From positions 21,086-85,085 of the forward strand of contig PDIP01000028.1 in assembly GCA_002811645.1 (NCBI GenBank): a stretch of 64,000 nucleotides of DNA, read 5' to 3'. Under the pieces are notes generated by a model. The model searched no databases and was not told the DNA's origin. It worked only from the letters and a program-made list of their open reading frames with translations. The first letter of the stretch is position 1, and each line of letters starts with the position of its first letter. This DNA is from Corallochytrium limacisporum. Lineage: Eukaryota; Opisthokonta. Positions 1-10,171 of the stretch are shown piece by piece. Position numbers and translations under genes: made by a program.

Positions 1-15
1 TCTCTCGCTCTCTCG

Positions 16-75
<60 letters not shown>
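1..75. repeat. CT dinucleotide microsatellite
   Basis: The window opens inside a CT repeat. The first 25 or so bases are interrupted by CG steps (TCTCTCGC units) and the rest is pure CT. The repeat may continue to the left of the window. Confidence 0.95.
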
Positions 76-77
<2 letters not shown>

Positions 78-1387
78 GGAAAATAAGTAAAAAGGAAAAA
101 GTTTGTAAAAAAATAGAATCGGTGAGATGGAAAGGAGTCCGAAGTCTTTCTTTTTTCCTTAAGGGCGCCTCTTTCTCTTAACGCCCGCTGCGCACAGACT
201 CTGATCCCGTCGCTCGGGTCGGCACCCGGAGGAGGAGGTGGAGGTGAGACTGGGAAAGGTTGTGCGATCGGCCGAACCACCGGGCGACGACTTTTCCAGG
301 GAGAAATCCGAACGAACAGAGACCAGAGCCGCCCAGTATTAAAAAGAAAAGAGAAAACCGCAGGTAAATAGACCCCCCTCCTTCCTCCTCCTCTCTCTCT
401 CTCCCCAAAGACAGTCTGCCGACGGTGCGATGCACCGTGGTTTAGTAATGAGGACCCGAGAGCGAGTGTGTGTGTGTGTGCGTGTGTGTGGAGGAGGGGA
501 GGAGCGGGGAATAGAGGAAAGAGAGGGCGATGGAGTGCTGCTGTCATCGTTCGTTCACACACGTCGACAGGCACTGGCAGACAGAAGACCGACAGGCCAG
601 AGCTGCTCCGGGGCGACGCCGGGGCGACGGAGAGAGTGAGAAGGGGGAGAGAGAGAGAGAGACCCCTGAAAATTGAAATGAATGAGGGAAAGGAAAAGCT
701 CGAAATCCAAATCGCGCCCGCGTTTCGGGCTCAGGAGAATGGATCCACAGCAACCGCTCTCTGCGGACGAATGTCCCTCTCTGTCTCTTACTTGGTCCGT
801 CCGTCCTGCTAACATTCTCCATCATTTCCAGCCCTGTTTTCTCTTTAGTCAGTTGTTTTCGGTTTCGGTTGCCTTTCGGTAGGGGAGAACGGGGGGGGGG
901 TTGGGCGGAAGGGCCGTCGCGACTCCTCCAGCCTCCTTGTCAATTCCGCGTGTGTTGCGCGGTTGGTCAAGACCGGGGTTTCGCAGGAAGCGAGCGCAGT
1001 TGTTGTTGGGGGGGGGGGATGGTGGGTTCAAAGGTTTGTGTGGGGTGTTAAATAGACTCCCGTCTGATAACATTTAGGCCCCCGTTTTCAGATGGGTGGT
1101 GGGGATGGGGTTTATAGAGTGGGGTGGGCAGTTTGTGTTGAGAAGAGTAAGGCTGGCACAGGTGGACTGGGCGCGAAGGGGTCGAAAACCGCTCAGGGTA
1201 GATGAAACAGCACACACAAGGGAGTGGTGTACTACTCGTCCACTTTGTGGCTGGTGAGCTAATGAGAACGAATTTGATGTGAACATTAAGATAATAAGTG
1301 AATGGTCAGACCGATAGGGATTTATTCGGAATCATGGAAATGATGCAGCCAACTCTGTCCCCCTAGGACGGGCACAATATTATCGAC
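76..1387. other. noncoding low-complexity region upstream of the RPP40-like gene
   Basis: I see no supported gene here. The frames that stay open are arginine/serine-rich low-complexity products. The stretch holds a GT tract (about 468-489), GA tracts near 648-661, and long G-runs (about 890-900 and 1009-1018). The 300 bases before the ATG at 1388 are less biased and could hold the promoter, but I recognise no motif in them. Confidence 0.7.
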
Positions 1388-2746
1388 ATGTTGCCAGGTG
1401 AAGGAGTAGCACCGCAATACTGGCAGCGATTGACTGTCACAGCCCATGATGGGAACAACCCCCAGGGTCCCAACAGCCAACTGCAATCAATAGACAAGGT
1501 GCTTCAACAGTATCATGGGGTCCGGCCGAGATTGATTGCCTCCACGTCGCGGGACGTCGTGCAGGATATCCTGGACAACTCTCTACAGACTGGGGTAGTT
1601 GTCACACGGTCGGTGAATCTGTGCGATGTCTTCTTCACCAACGAACTACAGCCCTGGGCCGGATCATCGCTGGTTGGGATATCTTTACCCAGACATGCAA
1701 GCCCGGAATTCTATCTCACAAGGCAACATCTGCTCATCAGCATGACAAAGGAACAGAATCGGGTCTTTGGCTTCCCCGGAATTGGGATTAAGCGTACCAG
1801 TGATGAGATGGTGGTAGTCAAACTTAACGCTGACTGGCTGCTTGATTCGAGGAAAGCAAAGTACTGCAAACGATTCCGCGAGGGACTGCACCGAATCGCG
1901 ACGCAAATCAAAGGGCGTCAGTTGCGCCAGGAATTGGCCAATGGTGCTGACGATGAGAAGAATCAAATCCAAGTGTTGCGTGAGGTTATGCCGGAATTCC
2001 GCGTGGTATGGTATGCTCAGGGTGTTAACGACGGGTCACAGCAGGCTGCGAGCGGTTCCGTAGCGATCGATTACATTCCGTACCCATTGATCCGTTTCGA
2101 AACACACAACGTAGATGCCCTCAACCAGAGAGATAACAGTAGGGAAGTAAAGAAGATCCACCGAGACTGCAGGCAAGCCTTGCTGGAGCTGGTGCACCGG
2201 CACTTACTCGCATGCCGTTACGTCCTGCGGCGGCCGGGCCCTAGAGAGGCTGCCATTGATGCCCAGGACCTGGCAGAGGCAGCCTGGGACGAGGAGGACG
2301 AGACAAACCACGCTCTCGGACAGAATGATCAGGTGGCAAAGAAGAGAAAAGTGGGTAACGGTGAGGACATCAAGGCCGCCTCGACAAATCCTGAACCCAC
2401 AGATATTGACCTGGGTGCCAAGCAGCACTTTGTGCAGTTTCCGATGACAGAGAATGATGGCAGCAACATGAGCCTAACACGCATCAGTAGTGGAGACCTC
2501 ATGGCCACCATTGGAAGAGTCATAGCTGACGGAGTTTGCAAACTCCATATCAGCTTTTCCGCACTCGAGCTCATGCGTGAACCGAAAAAGGATCGGCTCA
2601 ATGAAAACGGTCAAGACCAGAGCCCAGATATTGGATGGCTCATGAACCGTGGAAACGACTGGAGCCAGTTTCCCGCCACACACACGATCCACCTCTACGT
2701 TGACGGCGCTGCGGGACGGACCGTCTTATACGAGAGCCGATCATAA
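1388..2746 (+). CDS. possible RNase P/MRP subunit p40 (RPP40-like)
   Basis: This encodes 452 residues from a clear ATG, with no transmembrane segment or signal peptide. The order of blocks resembles the RPP40 family: residues around 55-135 run through a segment with VNLCDVFFTNEL, then LLISMTKEQNRVFGFPG, then a VVVKLNADWLLDS block, and a short C-terminal strand-rich end. In RPP40 proteins the equivalent blocks precede the end of a protein of about 360 residues. A mid-protein insertion rich in Asp/Glu (about 300-345) carries a KKRKV nuclear-localisation-like sequence. If the assignment holds, the protein is part of the ribonuclease that matures tRNA and rRNA precursors. The similarity is remembered, not computed, so an unrelated nuclear protein is possible. 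Its 3' end converges on the O-mannosyltransferase gene with only 92 bases between the stop codons. Confidence 0.5.
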   Translation: MLPGEGVAPQYWQRLTVTAHDGNNPQGPNSQLQSIDKVLQQYHGVRPRLIASTSRDVVQDILDNSLQTGVVVTRSVNLCDVFFTNELQPWAGSSLVGISLPRHASPEFYLTRQHLLISMTKEQNRVFGFPGIGIKRTSDEMVVVKLNADWLLDSRKAKYCKRFREGLHRIATQIKGRQLRQELANGADDEKNQIQVLREVMPEFRVVWYAQGVNDGSQQAASGSVAIDYIPYPLIRFETHNVDALNQRDNSREVKKIHRDCRQALLELVHRHLLACRYVLRRPGPREAAIDAQDLAEAAWDEEDETNHALGQNDQVAKKRKVGNGEDIKAASTNPEPTDIDLGAKQHFVQFPMTENDGSNMSLTRISSGDLMATIGRVIADGVCKLHISFSALELMREPKKDRLNENGQDQSPDIGWLMNRGNDWSQFPATHTIHLYVDGAAGRTVLYESRS

Positions 2747-2838
2747 GATGCAGCCACAAGGCAGACATTAAGATGACAGTACAGGCAAATTATAGCAATA
2801 GTTTATTATCGGGTGGTATGATAAGAGCAGAAATATCA

Positions 2839-5508
2839 CTAATCAGTCACCGCCTCCTCTAGACCCGCTACGTAGTCATCTGGGTGACCATCGTCCGGGT
2901 ATGTTTCAATGTCCCAGGTGCTGAAGATCTGCATGTGCCGAGCGCGCCAGTGACTGACCGTGCTGCCGTACGTGAGCGGACTAAGGAACCAAAACGTGCA
3001 CAATGCCATAAACGATATCGCACCAGCGAAGTAGAGGCGGTGGAGCTGGCTTTTCAGGAAGACTGTGGTGAAGTGCTCGAAGATCCCGGCGAAGGCAAGG
3101 ATGGCAAACCAGTGTGCTGGTAAATAGTGGTGCAGGAACAGCTGCCGGTGCATCAAGTTGAACGGAGCCCAGTGAAGGAACCAACCGAGCATACTGAAGG
3201 TCAGGATGCTGGTATACCGTGCCCACTGCATGCTGGTTAGATCTTGGTAGCCGCGACGCCAGCGAATTAGGTAAAGCATGCCAGCGAAGAAGTATAATCC
3301 AACTGCACCCAAAATCAGATAAAATGTGAAGACATTACCAAGCAGGTAGATCTGCTGATGTGCCTTCTTATCCTGCCAAAAGCTAATGCCACGGCGGAGA
3401 ATGGGCCAAGACCACGGACGGGAGCCGAAGTAGTGTTCTGAGCTCAAGTTCTGGTTGGTGTTCCAATTGATAATCTGTAACTCGACTATGTCCAGCAATC
3501 GACGAAATACTGTGTTCCTGTCCGGATTCTGAGGTGGCAGCGTCGTAAAGTCCTCAAAACGGAAGCGGTTACTCTCATCCACTTTCCAAAATGTGTTTGG
3601 ATCCGTCAGATCAGTGGTGCACAGTGTCTCATATTGATTCCAGCCCCAGGCGGGCAACTGCACTCTGTGTGTCATCACGGCGCACTGTTCTTTTTGGCCG
3701 TGCAGGACAATCTGAAAGCGGTGCAAGTTGGACCGAATGGTTGGATCACCTTCCCTGATGACCCGCTCAAAGTCTGTCGTTCCCGCCTTTGTCACCATCT
3801 CTCCAAGCTTGGATTCAGGGATAAATTTCAGTAGGTAATCGACCCTGTCCTTCTCTGACTTTCTTTGCAGCCTGTCTGCCAAGGCCTTTGCTGTCTTCTC
3901 CATGTCTACGACAATCTTGAATCGATGACCTTTTCCAGGATTGCAGCTAAGCATGAGCTTGCCGTCGCCCTTAGTGATCGGAGGATCGTAGTCATAGGCA
4001 TAGAGATTCAGTTTGGTGCGCGTGTGCTCTAAACGAACAATACTATCGTTCATAAAGTACTCTAGCCGATGGAGGCGGCTTTTTGGAGGATGTAGAGCCC
4101 AAATATCTTTCATTCGGTTTTCGTAATCAGCTTCCTGGACCCGTTTCTCTTCCTCCGTCCTCCCATCGTGTAAACTCCAGAAATTGTTCATGTCAGTGAA
4201 TCCGTAAGCTGTGACCTGCTGACGGTTCGTGTGCGGATAGTTGGAAGAGTGACTGTGGAGGAATGCCTTCCAGGCTTCGGGGGTCTTCCTGCCCCCTGGA
4301 GAGCTCGGTATGTCCAGGTTTGGGTTGAAATGTTGGAACGTAATTTCTCCTTCCATTTCAATCATGTCCGAATTCTCATATACCGCAGTCTTGAGCCCCT
4401 TCGCAAAATCATTCCTATGGAAACCAATGCCTGGTCCAGTCGTGTCCAAAATCATCAGGTGAATCCAATACGGAATTATATACCCAATAATAGGCAGTAT
4501 GATTAGTGTTCCGAGCCTGATTGTGAAATGCTCTGTCCAGTCGGCCAGAGACAGCCGGAGATCTCCAAGAAGGAACCACAGATCGGCGATCGTATGGAAT
4601 CCGACCAGTGCCATGACGAAAAGACCGACCCACTTGCTGCCCAAAGCTAGGGCAATAAACAGGCCCTGTAGTGCCATCCATTTCTTCCACTGCGCCGACC
4701 AAGGCCTCCGCCTCAGATTTGCAAATCTGGCCCTTGCAAACGCAGTCAGAGCAATGAAGATAAGCAGGATCGAGTCCAGAAGAATCAAGCGGCTCTGTGT
4801 AATAAAGATAGGCTCGACCAAGACCAACACAGTGGCAAGACTGGCTCCGATAGTTGACATGCCGAGCTCCATGCTTGTCATAAAGGTTACCGGCACCAAC
4901 AGTGTCCCGCACAGGGCCGTGACCGAGCGCATGGCAACGTACGGTACGTACACGTTGTCGTGCGAGGCGTAGTCCATTCCAATCTCCTTAAAGGTGAATT
5001 CTCCATTGTACCCCATGATCCATGCGGCAAAAGTGATCATTAGTTTTGCGACTGGAGGATGGAGGTCGAAAAAGTACGTCCTCCGAATATACTTTGACGC
5101 GAACCCGCCAAAGTGGACCTCATCAAAGACGACCTGGCCAGGATGGCTTATGTCCCAGAACCTGGTCAAAAATCCCAGAAAAGTAAACACTATGAGTAAT
5201 CTTTGTCGCCTACTGTTGCGCAGATTGACAATCCCGCGGTTTGCCACGCTGGCATCCGCTGCAAAATCGTCGTCATTATTCAGAGTGTAAAGAAGTTGTT
5301 CCCGCTTTTGCATTCGTCGGCTGTAGTCGCCATCTCCACCCCAGGAACTGCTCCCATTCCCGGACTGTAAACGTCCGAGATCGTCATCCTTTTTGCTCAA
5401 GAGGTGTGCTCGATCATCATCTTCGATCCTTACCTGGCCCCTTGTCTGCGGCAACGCGCCGTTCCGTTCGACGTCACTGCGACGCGTGAGGGCTGGTATT
5501 CTGCTCAT
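2839..5508 (-). CDS. protein O-mannosyltransferase, Pmt4/POMT1 type
   Basis: This is an ER membrane glycosyltransferase (GT39) that transfers mannose from dolichol-P-mannose to Ser/Thr of secretory proteins. The protein is 889 residues from the ATG at 5508; the longer open frame to 5550 starts with TTG and is unlikely to be used. After a charged N-terminal tail of about 95 residues comes the catalytic loop VVFDEVHFGGFASKYIRR (the Asp-Glu pair near residues 129-130) followed by RTYFFDLHPP. That block is closer to Pmt4/POMT1 than to Pmt1/Pmt2. About eleven hydrophobic segments flank a lumenal MIR region (roughly residues 390-580). A minus-strand AATAAA at 2802-2807 lies just past the stop codon and is a plausible poly(A) signal. 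It uses the product made by the pathway of NUS1, 8 kb away. Confidence 0.95.
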   Translation of the reverse strand: MSRIPALTRRSDVERNGALPQTRGQVRIEDDDRAHLLSKKDDDLGRLQSGNGSSSWGGDGDYSRRMQKREQLLYTLNNDDDFAADASVANRGIVNLRNSRRQRLLIVFTFLGFLTRFWDISHPGQVVFDEVHFGGFASKYIRRTYFFDLHPPVAKLMITFAAWIMGYNGEFTFKEIGMDYASHDNVYVPYVAMRSVTALCGTLLVPVTFMTSMELGMSTIGASLATVLVLVEPIFITQSRLILLDSILLIFIALTAFARARFANLRRRPWSAQWKKWMALQGLFIALALGSKWVGLFVMALVGFHTIADLWFLLGDLRLSLADWTEHFTIRLGTLIILPIIGYIIPYWIHLMILDTTGPGIGFHRNDFAKGLKTAVYENSDMIEMEGEITFQHFNPNLDIPSSPGGRKTPEAWKAFLHSHSSNYPHTNRQQVTAYGFTDMNNFWSLHDGRTEEEKRVQEADYENRMKDIWALHPPKSRLHRLEYFMNDSIVRLEHTRTKLNLYAYDYDPPITKGDGKLMLSCNPGKGHRFKIVVDMEKTAKALADRLQRKSEKDRVDYLLKFIPESKLGEMVTKAGTTDFERVIREGDPTIRSNLHRFQIVLHGQKEQCAVMTHRVQLPAWGWNQYETLCTTDLTDPNTFWKVDESNRFRFEDFTTLPPQNPDRNTVFRRLLDIVELQIINWNTNQNLSSEHYFGSRPWSWPILRRGISFWQDKKAHQQIYLLGNVFTFYLILGAVGLYFFAGMLYLIRWRRGYQDLTSMQWARYTSILTFSMLGWFLHWAPFNLMHRQLFLHHYLPAHWFAILAFAGIFEHFTTVFLKSQLHRLYFAGAISFMALCTFWFLSPLTYGSTVSHWRARHMQIFSTWDIETYPDDGHPDDYVAGLEEAVTD

Positions 5509-6078
5509 TGTTTCGTACGACGTAGTTCTATTGACTCCGATACAGGTCAAAAGGCACTCTAGTCTACGTACTCATGGTCTAAGTCTAAGCTATTCTTACC
5601 CACCAGGATGGTCACTCGGTGACGAGCCCTCGTTGACGAGCCCTTTCTATCACTTATAGGCCCCGTATACGTACAGGATTTAATTCAAAATATCCAGCCT
5701 TATGGTCGCTTCCCGTATTGCACACATGAAACGACCAGTCACTTGTGTAGCATGCTTTTCCAGTAGATCTAAGTATGCGTTCGCGTGCCTGCGGTCGATA
5801 AAGACCATGAAATAGCCACCAAAGCTACCCAAACAAATCGCCTGAAACACATTCCTAGAGAATGTCAGTGCGATACTATACGTGGGTGGCCCTGGGGAAA
5901 GGGAGGGGGGGCGGCGGTGTGGAGGACGGTGATTAAATAAATAGTCCAGGAGGTAAGGAATCCCAGTACTGACTGTACGGGGACTATTTTTTCTACTAAG
6001 AATTGCGCCAAATAGTGTTGGGAACTACCATGGCCGAGATGGTGGAGAGATGGTCGGCATTGCGTGGGACGATGTCAA
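5509..6078. other. intergenic, no gene seen
   Basis: The upstream side of the O-mannosyltransferase gene and the downstream side of the next gene. It contains a short G-rich block (about 5895-5925) and a TTGCGCCAAA at 6003-6012 that matches an E2F-type core. I see no coding sequence or structural RNA. Confidence 0.6.
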
Positions 6079-7158
6079 TCAGACAGTCACGTACGCCTCA
6101 TTCATGTCCAACCTCGCACTGCAATGGACGTCAAAAGCCGCAGTGCTCGATCGTCCTACGAACCCATCAAGGGAATGATCATATACATTGCCGTTACCGA
6201 CGTTGGAGTGTGGATCCCAGGCATTAACGATGAAATCTCCGGCCTGCACTCCATCAGGGATCATCGGCCATTCACACCGGCGTACGGACTGTGAATCGCT
6301 TGAGTCAATAGCTTCGCTACTGATGTAGAGTCCGGAAGCGGCCAAGCGCTTCTGCAGCTCCACAGTATCGGCAGGGGGAAGGTAACTCTCCATGATCTCG
6401 AGGGCCAGGTACCGTAGTCCTTCAAATGCCCCTTCAGTCGATGCGGCGTCAAGTAGGGCATCGATCAGAGTCTCTGCGACGATCCGACGCACGGTTTGTT
6501 GACTCGTTTCAACGCGAATGCCTGATAAGAACGATGCACAACCGTACGCCGGGATCAGCAATCGTCCAGAGATCCGGTTTGGTCCGATTTCATCTCTATG
6601 GATCCTCCATGCCCGGGCTATAGACCGACCGATGGTGCTATATTCCCTTCGTAGTCGGTCGATCTTGTCAGCTTTAAGAGAAAGAGTTTTGGGATCTGCG
6701 TAAATCTTGTAGTGCGGTTGACCTGGGCTGTCCAACGCAACAGCCGGTACGTGCAGCATGCCGACGGCCATGATGTATTCTGCCTCACTATTTCCCATCC
6801 GGCTTTGTGCGTAAACACTGACCGGTAGTGGATACTTATTGCACAGATAATCGATTCCGTGCTCTGTATCGAAACTGTTCATAAAGGATTGTTCTGCCTC
6901 GGGATTGCTGCAGCCGACCTTCCGACCACCAATGTTAACGGCTTCCCGTTGTTTTACTACCGACGTTGCCGTCTCTAAAGGATTGCTAAAGTCATAGAAA
7001 ATCGTAACAGAATCTTTGTTTTGGTCAAACTCTGCTGATTGAAGGTAGACTCCGAACAGCCACTTCTGATCCATCTCTCTAGCGGGCCACCACTGATCGT
7101 TGAGATATCGACTGCACAAACGAATTACCGCCGGGTCGTTTCCTGCGTTCGTTGACAT
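6079..7158 (-). CDS. unrecognised conserved-looking protein
   Basis: A 359-residue soluble protein from an ATG, with no signal peptide or membrane span. I do not recognise the family. The most distinctive part is the C-terminal end: DFIVNAWDPHSNVGNGN, then SLDGFVGRSS (residues about 308-338). That Gly/Asn/Asp-rich stretch looks like a structured active-site or ligand loop rather than low complexity. A second ordered segment, RLLIPAYGCASFLSG, lies near residues 195-210. It lies 166 bases downstream of the HAUS3-like gene on the same strand. Even composition across its length and a clean ATG support a real gene; the function is unknown. Confidence 0.75.
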   Translation of the reverse strand: MSTNAGNDPAVIRLCSRYLNDQWWPAREMDQKWLFGVYLQSAEFDQNKDSVTIFYDFSNPLETATSVVKQREAVNIGGRKVGCSNPEAEQSFMNSFDTEHGIDYLCNKYPLPVSVYAQSRMGNSEAEYIMAVGMLHVPAVALDSPGQPHYKIYADPKTLSLKADKIDRLRREYSTIGRSIARAWRIHRDEIGPNRISGRLLIPAYGCASFLSGIRVETSQQTVRRIVAETLIDALLDAASTEGAFEGLRYLALEIMESYLPPADTVELQKRLAASGLYISSEAIDSSDSQSVRRCEWPMIPDGVQAGDFIVNAWDPHSNVGNGNVYDHSLDGFVGRSSTAAFDVHCSARLDMNEAYVTV

Positions 7159-7324
7159 AATTCGTACTATATTCCATGAGACGTGTTGAGCGGTACACTA
7201 CTCTGGTCTGTGACATTTGTAGATTCTACATTCAAGGACCTAACACATTAAGCGTATTGATTGATTCGCTTTCGGGGTAGCCTTACTAGTCGGACGGTGA
7301 AAATGGACTCCGCACTGTAGTGAG

Positions 7325-9463
7325 CTACCGATTCTCCAGATGGCCGAAATCGTCACTTTGAGGACGGTTTTCGGTAGCATTGTGATGTTCGAAATCAACC
7401 ATGTCTCGAGCCATCTCCTGTAAATCAATCACGCGGCTAATGATGTCAATGAATCGGTCCTGGTTAGTATAAAACGATGGCAGCAACTCGCGCTCCCTCC
7501 GCCAGTACGGATTTGAACTTAGTGTCTGGACGTGTGCCGATTTTTCGTCGAGAAGCTGCTTCAGTGCGCTCTCCAGCGTCTCCGTCCTGCGTCCTAGCTC
7601 CTGTTCCATGCGCATCAGTGCATCATCAGAGAGCAGTCGCACAGCGCTCACACTCCGTGCATCTGGGAACAGAGCATCGGTTAGGCGCCTATTGCGATGG
7701 GCGAGGACGCCAGCAGTTGCCTGGAGAGCGCGAATGCGGTCACACTGGGCGGCAACTGGGCCGTGATTGCGCATCTCCACAGCACTTCGCACGGTAGCGT
7801 CAAAAATTTCACCAACCGTGGCGTAACCACGGACGCTGAGGTCAAGGCCAAGGACAGACTGTGCGGCAGCAAGTAGTTCAACGTCGGTGCTGCTGACAAC
7901 CTGGCGGGAAAGCAAGCCATTGCCTCGCTTTGTATCCTTTGGTTTGACTGTGGTTGACTCGGAAGGAGCAACTACCTTTATCTCGTGACATTGAATTTCT
8001 CTTAGTACTGCCTTCACTGCTATTGCCTCGTCCGCGCGCAAGGCACTACCGACGCCGTCCACAAGTACACGGCTGCGTACCAGACTCGCATCCCTCGCAT
8101 TCTCCACGATCGAGTTGAAATCCGTGACACCTCTATGCATGGCACGGAGGGCCAGCTCTTCGACAGCCATAGCATCAAGTAGTTTCTGCCTTCGTTTGCG
8201 CTGCTCCCGTAAGGCTTCGAGGACTGTCCGCTGGCGCACAAGCAGGGTCCGCTGACGATGCTCCTTTGCCTCAAAGTTCTCCTGGAGCAGCGTCGACCCC
8301 AGTTCGTCGCTAACATCTATGAGCAAGGGTACCAACCGTTCCTTCAGCAGGCGCTCGCTGTGCTGTCGTAGATTAGACAAGCGAACAGCTAAGTCCTCGC
8401 CAGCTGCATTGTTCTGGCCTTTCTGTCCACCCTTCAGGCGCTTGAGGCGGGCCTGAAGCCGTGCCATAGTAAGGCGCGCATTGACGAGCTGTGTACTGTT
8501 CACCTTATGTTGCTCGGAGAGTCGTGCCGTCTCTGCGACAATTTCAGTGTGCATTTCTTCGTCAAGGCCGAGCATAGTGGCATGCTCTGGCATGCGCGGG
8601 TCCAGTACACGTGTTGCACTGTCACTATTGCTGCCGTCGTCCACTTCACTAAGGATGCGCTGGGCGAGTTGGTTGCGAGTCATCGTCGCCTTGACGTAGT
8701 CAATGATGGAAAGGGTACACGCCTTTTCAATGTCATTGTAGTCATTCAGCTGAGCATAGGCGAACCACTGGCGCATGGTTTCGTGGTTGAGACCGGACGG
8801 AATCACTCTATCGCAGCTCTTTGTCTCCTTGTCGGCCGGGTTGCTTGTCGGATGCTTCATGCAGTCCGATGTCTGGACGAGTTCGGTCCGCATACGTTCC
8901 GTGTCTAGGTGAAACCGACTAAGTTCGAAACGCAATCGCTCGTACATGTTCGTAAAGTCAAGGTCCTCCTGCCGCGCTTCATCCTTACATGTCTGTAGTT
9001 CGTCAGACAGGGACCGGACTGTGGTCGCCAGTGTGCGGTTCTGCTGTGTCAGACGCTGGACACTGCACTGCAGTTTCTGAATTTTGACAGTGGATTCTGT
9101 GGCAGACAGCTTAGATTCACCCTTAGCCAAGGGCCAGGCAGTGGGACGATCACTACGACTGAAAGCTCCACCGGCTATGGCACCTGTGCCATCCTTATTT
9201 GCCGGCGCTGGAACTTCGACGTAGTTTGGATTCTTGCGTAGTTTGTGATAGGCATGTACCTCCGAAGTGTATAAGACGTTGTGTTCAGGACTGATGTTTT
9301 CTAATAACCACTTAAAGAACGGTGCAAATGATTGATGTTCCCGGAGCCATTCGAGATCTGTGGCGGCCACATCCTTCCCAAGTGTATGAAACTCTGCGCC
9401 TTTTGTACCCGTCAGTACCTGGGACAGATACTTGCTCAGCGCCTCTCCTGTGGCAGGAGCCAT
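7325..9463 (-). CDS. HAUS augmin-like complex subunit 3-like protein
   Basis: This encodes 712 residues, mostly coiled coil. Augmin recruits gamma-tubulin to existing spindle microtubules for branching nucleation. The N-terminal 75 residues fit the HAUS3 head: a DLEWL segment, then FAPFFKWLLENISPEHNVL and a helix starting TSEVHAYHKL, as in animal and plant HAUS3 (FLKWF...NVLSE...). After it come heptad-rich helices (about 125-215, 310-450 and 560-690) with no other domain. The length is close to the roughly 600 residues usual for HAUS3. Coiled-coil proteins are easily confused, so the call rests on the N-terminal block. An E2F-like element lies about 315 bases upstream. A TPX2-like gene 28 kb away serves the same spindle pathway. 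Confidence 0.6.
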   Translation of the reverse strand: MAPATGEALSKYLSQVLTGTKGAEFHTLGKDVAATDLEWLREHQSFAPFFKWLLENISPEHNVLYTSEVHAYHKLRKNPNYVEVPAPANKDGTGAIAGGAFSRSDRPTAWPLAKGESKLSATESTVKIQKLQCSVQRLTQQNRTLATTVRSLSDELQTCKDEARQEDLDFTNMYERLRFELSRFHLDTERMRTELVQTSDCMKHPTSNPADKETKSCDRVIPSGLNHETMRQWFAYAQLNDYNDIEKACTLSIIDYVKATMTRNQLAQRILSEVDDGSNSDSATRVLDPRMPEHATMLGLDEEMHTEIVAETARLSEQHKVNSTQLVNARLTMARLQARLKRLKGGQKGQNNAAGEDLAVRLSNLRQHSERLLKERLVPLLIDVSDELGSTLLQENFEAKEHRQRTLLVRQRTVLEALREQRKRRQKLLDAMAVEELALRAMHRGVTDFNSIVENARDASLVRSRVLVDGVGSALRADEAIAVKAVLREIQCHEIKVVAPSESTTVKPKDTKRGNGLLSRQVVSSTDVELLAAAQSVLGLDLSVRGYATVGEIFDATVRSAVEMRNHGPVAAQCDRIRALQATAGVLAHRNRRLTDALFPDARSVSAVRLLSDDALMRMEQELGRRTETLESALKQLLDEKSAHVQTLSSNPYWRRERELLPSFYTNQDRFIDIISRVIDLQEMARDMVDFEHHNATENRPQSDDFGHLENR

Positions 9464-10171
9464 CGTTTTCTAATTTTCTTTATAGATCAATCTTGTTAAG
9501 ACACGTAAGGCGTTTTACATCATATTCACCCAATATGTGTTCTCTCAGAGCGGTCACCACCCGATGATGGTGCTCCTCTTCCTAACTGTTTCCTGACAAA
9601 CCGCTGATCAAATAGCTGGAATGTTTACATTTTGAGGACCTGTGCAGAACATGCATAGATAGAAAAAGGGCACTCTATCTTGGTAGAGAGGTACAGGAGA
9701 ACCACCACCAACCCCTTTCAAATGACACTGAGACAGTCTCACGACCCGAAGCCCCACTTGCCACAATTCGGACCGTTCGCGCCAAAAAAAATCCTCTAAC
9801 TCTTCACTCACTCGCACAGTATTTGGCTGTGTATCCCCCTGTCTCCCCCCTTGCTCTCCTGCGCTTCCCCTCTCCCCACCTCCCTCTTCCCCTCCAACCA
9901 AAGACTTGCTCACTTTGCTATAACACTTGGGCTCATGTAATTGATCGCGAATTGACGAATGGGAGTCCATTTTGGCCCGGACCAGTTTGCACTCTGCAGA
10001 CATGGGACTGCGAGTAAGTGCCGAGGTGGATGGAACGCCTTGTCCCTTGCATACCGGATAAGCTTTCGAAGGTTAAAACGGGCAGTCCTTTTGCGCTTTT
10101 ATTAATCATTTGCTAGTTGGATGAATGGCAAGATATCGCAAGATGCCGCATTGACGTCTCCTCTTGCTATC
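9464..10171. other. intergenic; divergent from none, downstream of eIF6
   Basis: Holds the upstream region of the HAUS3-like gene and the 3' flank of eIF6. A pyrimidine-rich, C-rich tract spans about 9826-9900. A minus-strand AATAAA (10098-10103) lies about 70 bases past the eIF6 stop. A minus-strand open frame at 9608-10003 is low complexity and not supported as a gene. Confidence 0.6.
9777..9791. promoter_or_regulatory. E2F-like site upstream of the HAUS3-like gene
   Basis: The sequence TCGCGCCAAAAAAAA contains GCGCCAAA, the reverse complement of TTTGGCGC, which fits the E2F/DP consensus TTTSSCGC. It lies about 315 bases upstream of the HAUS3-like ATG. The 14 bases TCGCGCCAAAAAAA recur exactly at 15567. 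This is a motif match only. Confidence 0.4.

Noticed and set aside
5509-5550. Extended start of the O-mannosyltransferase to 5550
   Set aside because: The upstream frame begins with TTG; an in-frame ATG with normal context is at 5508.
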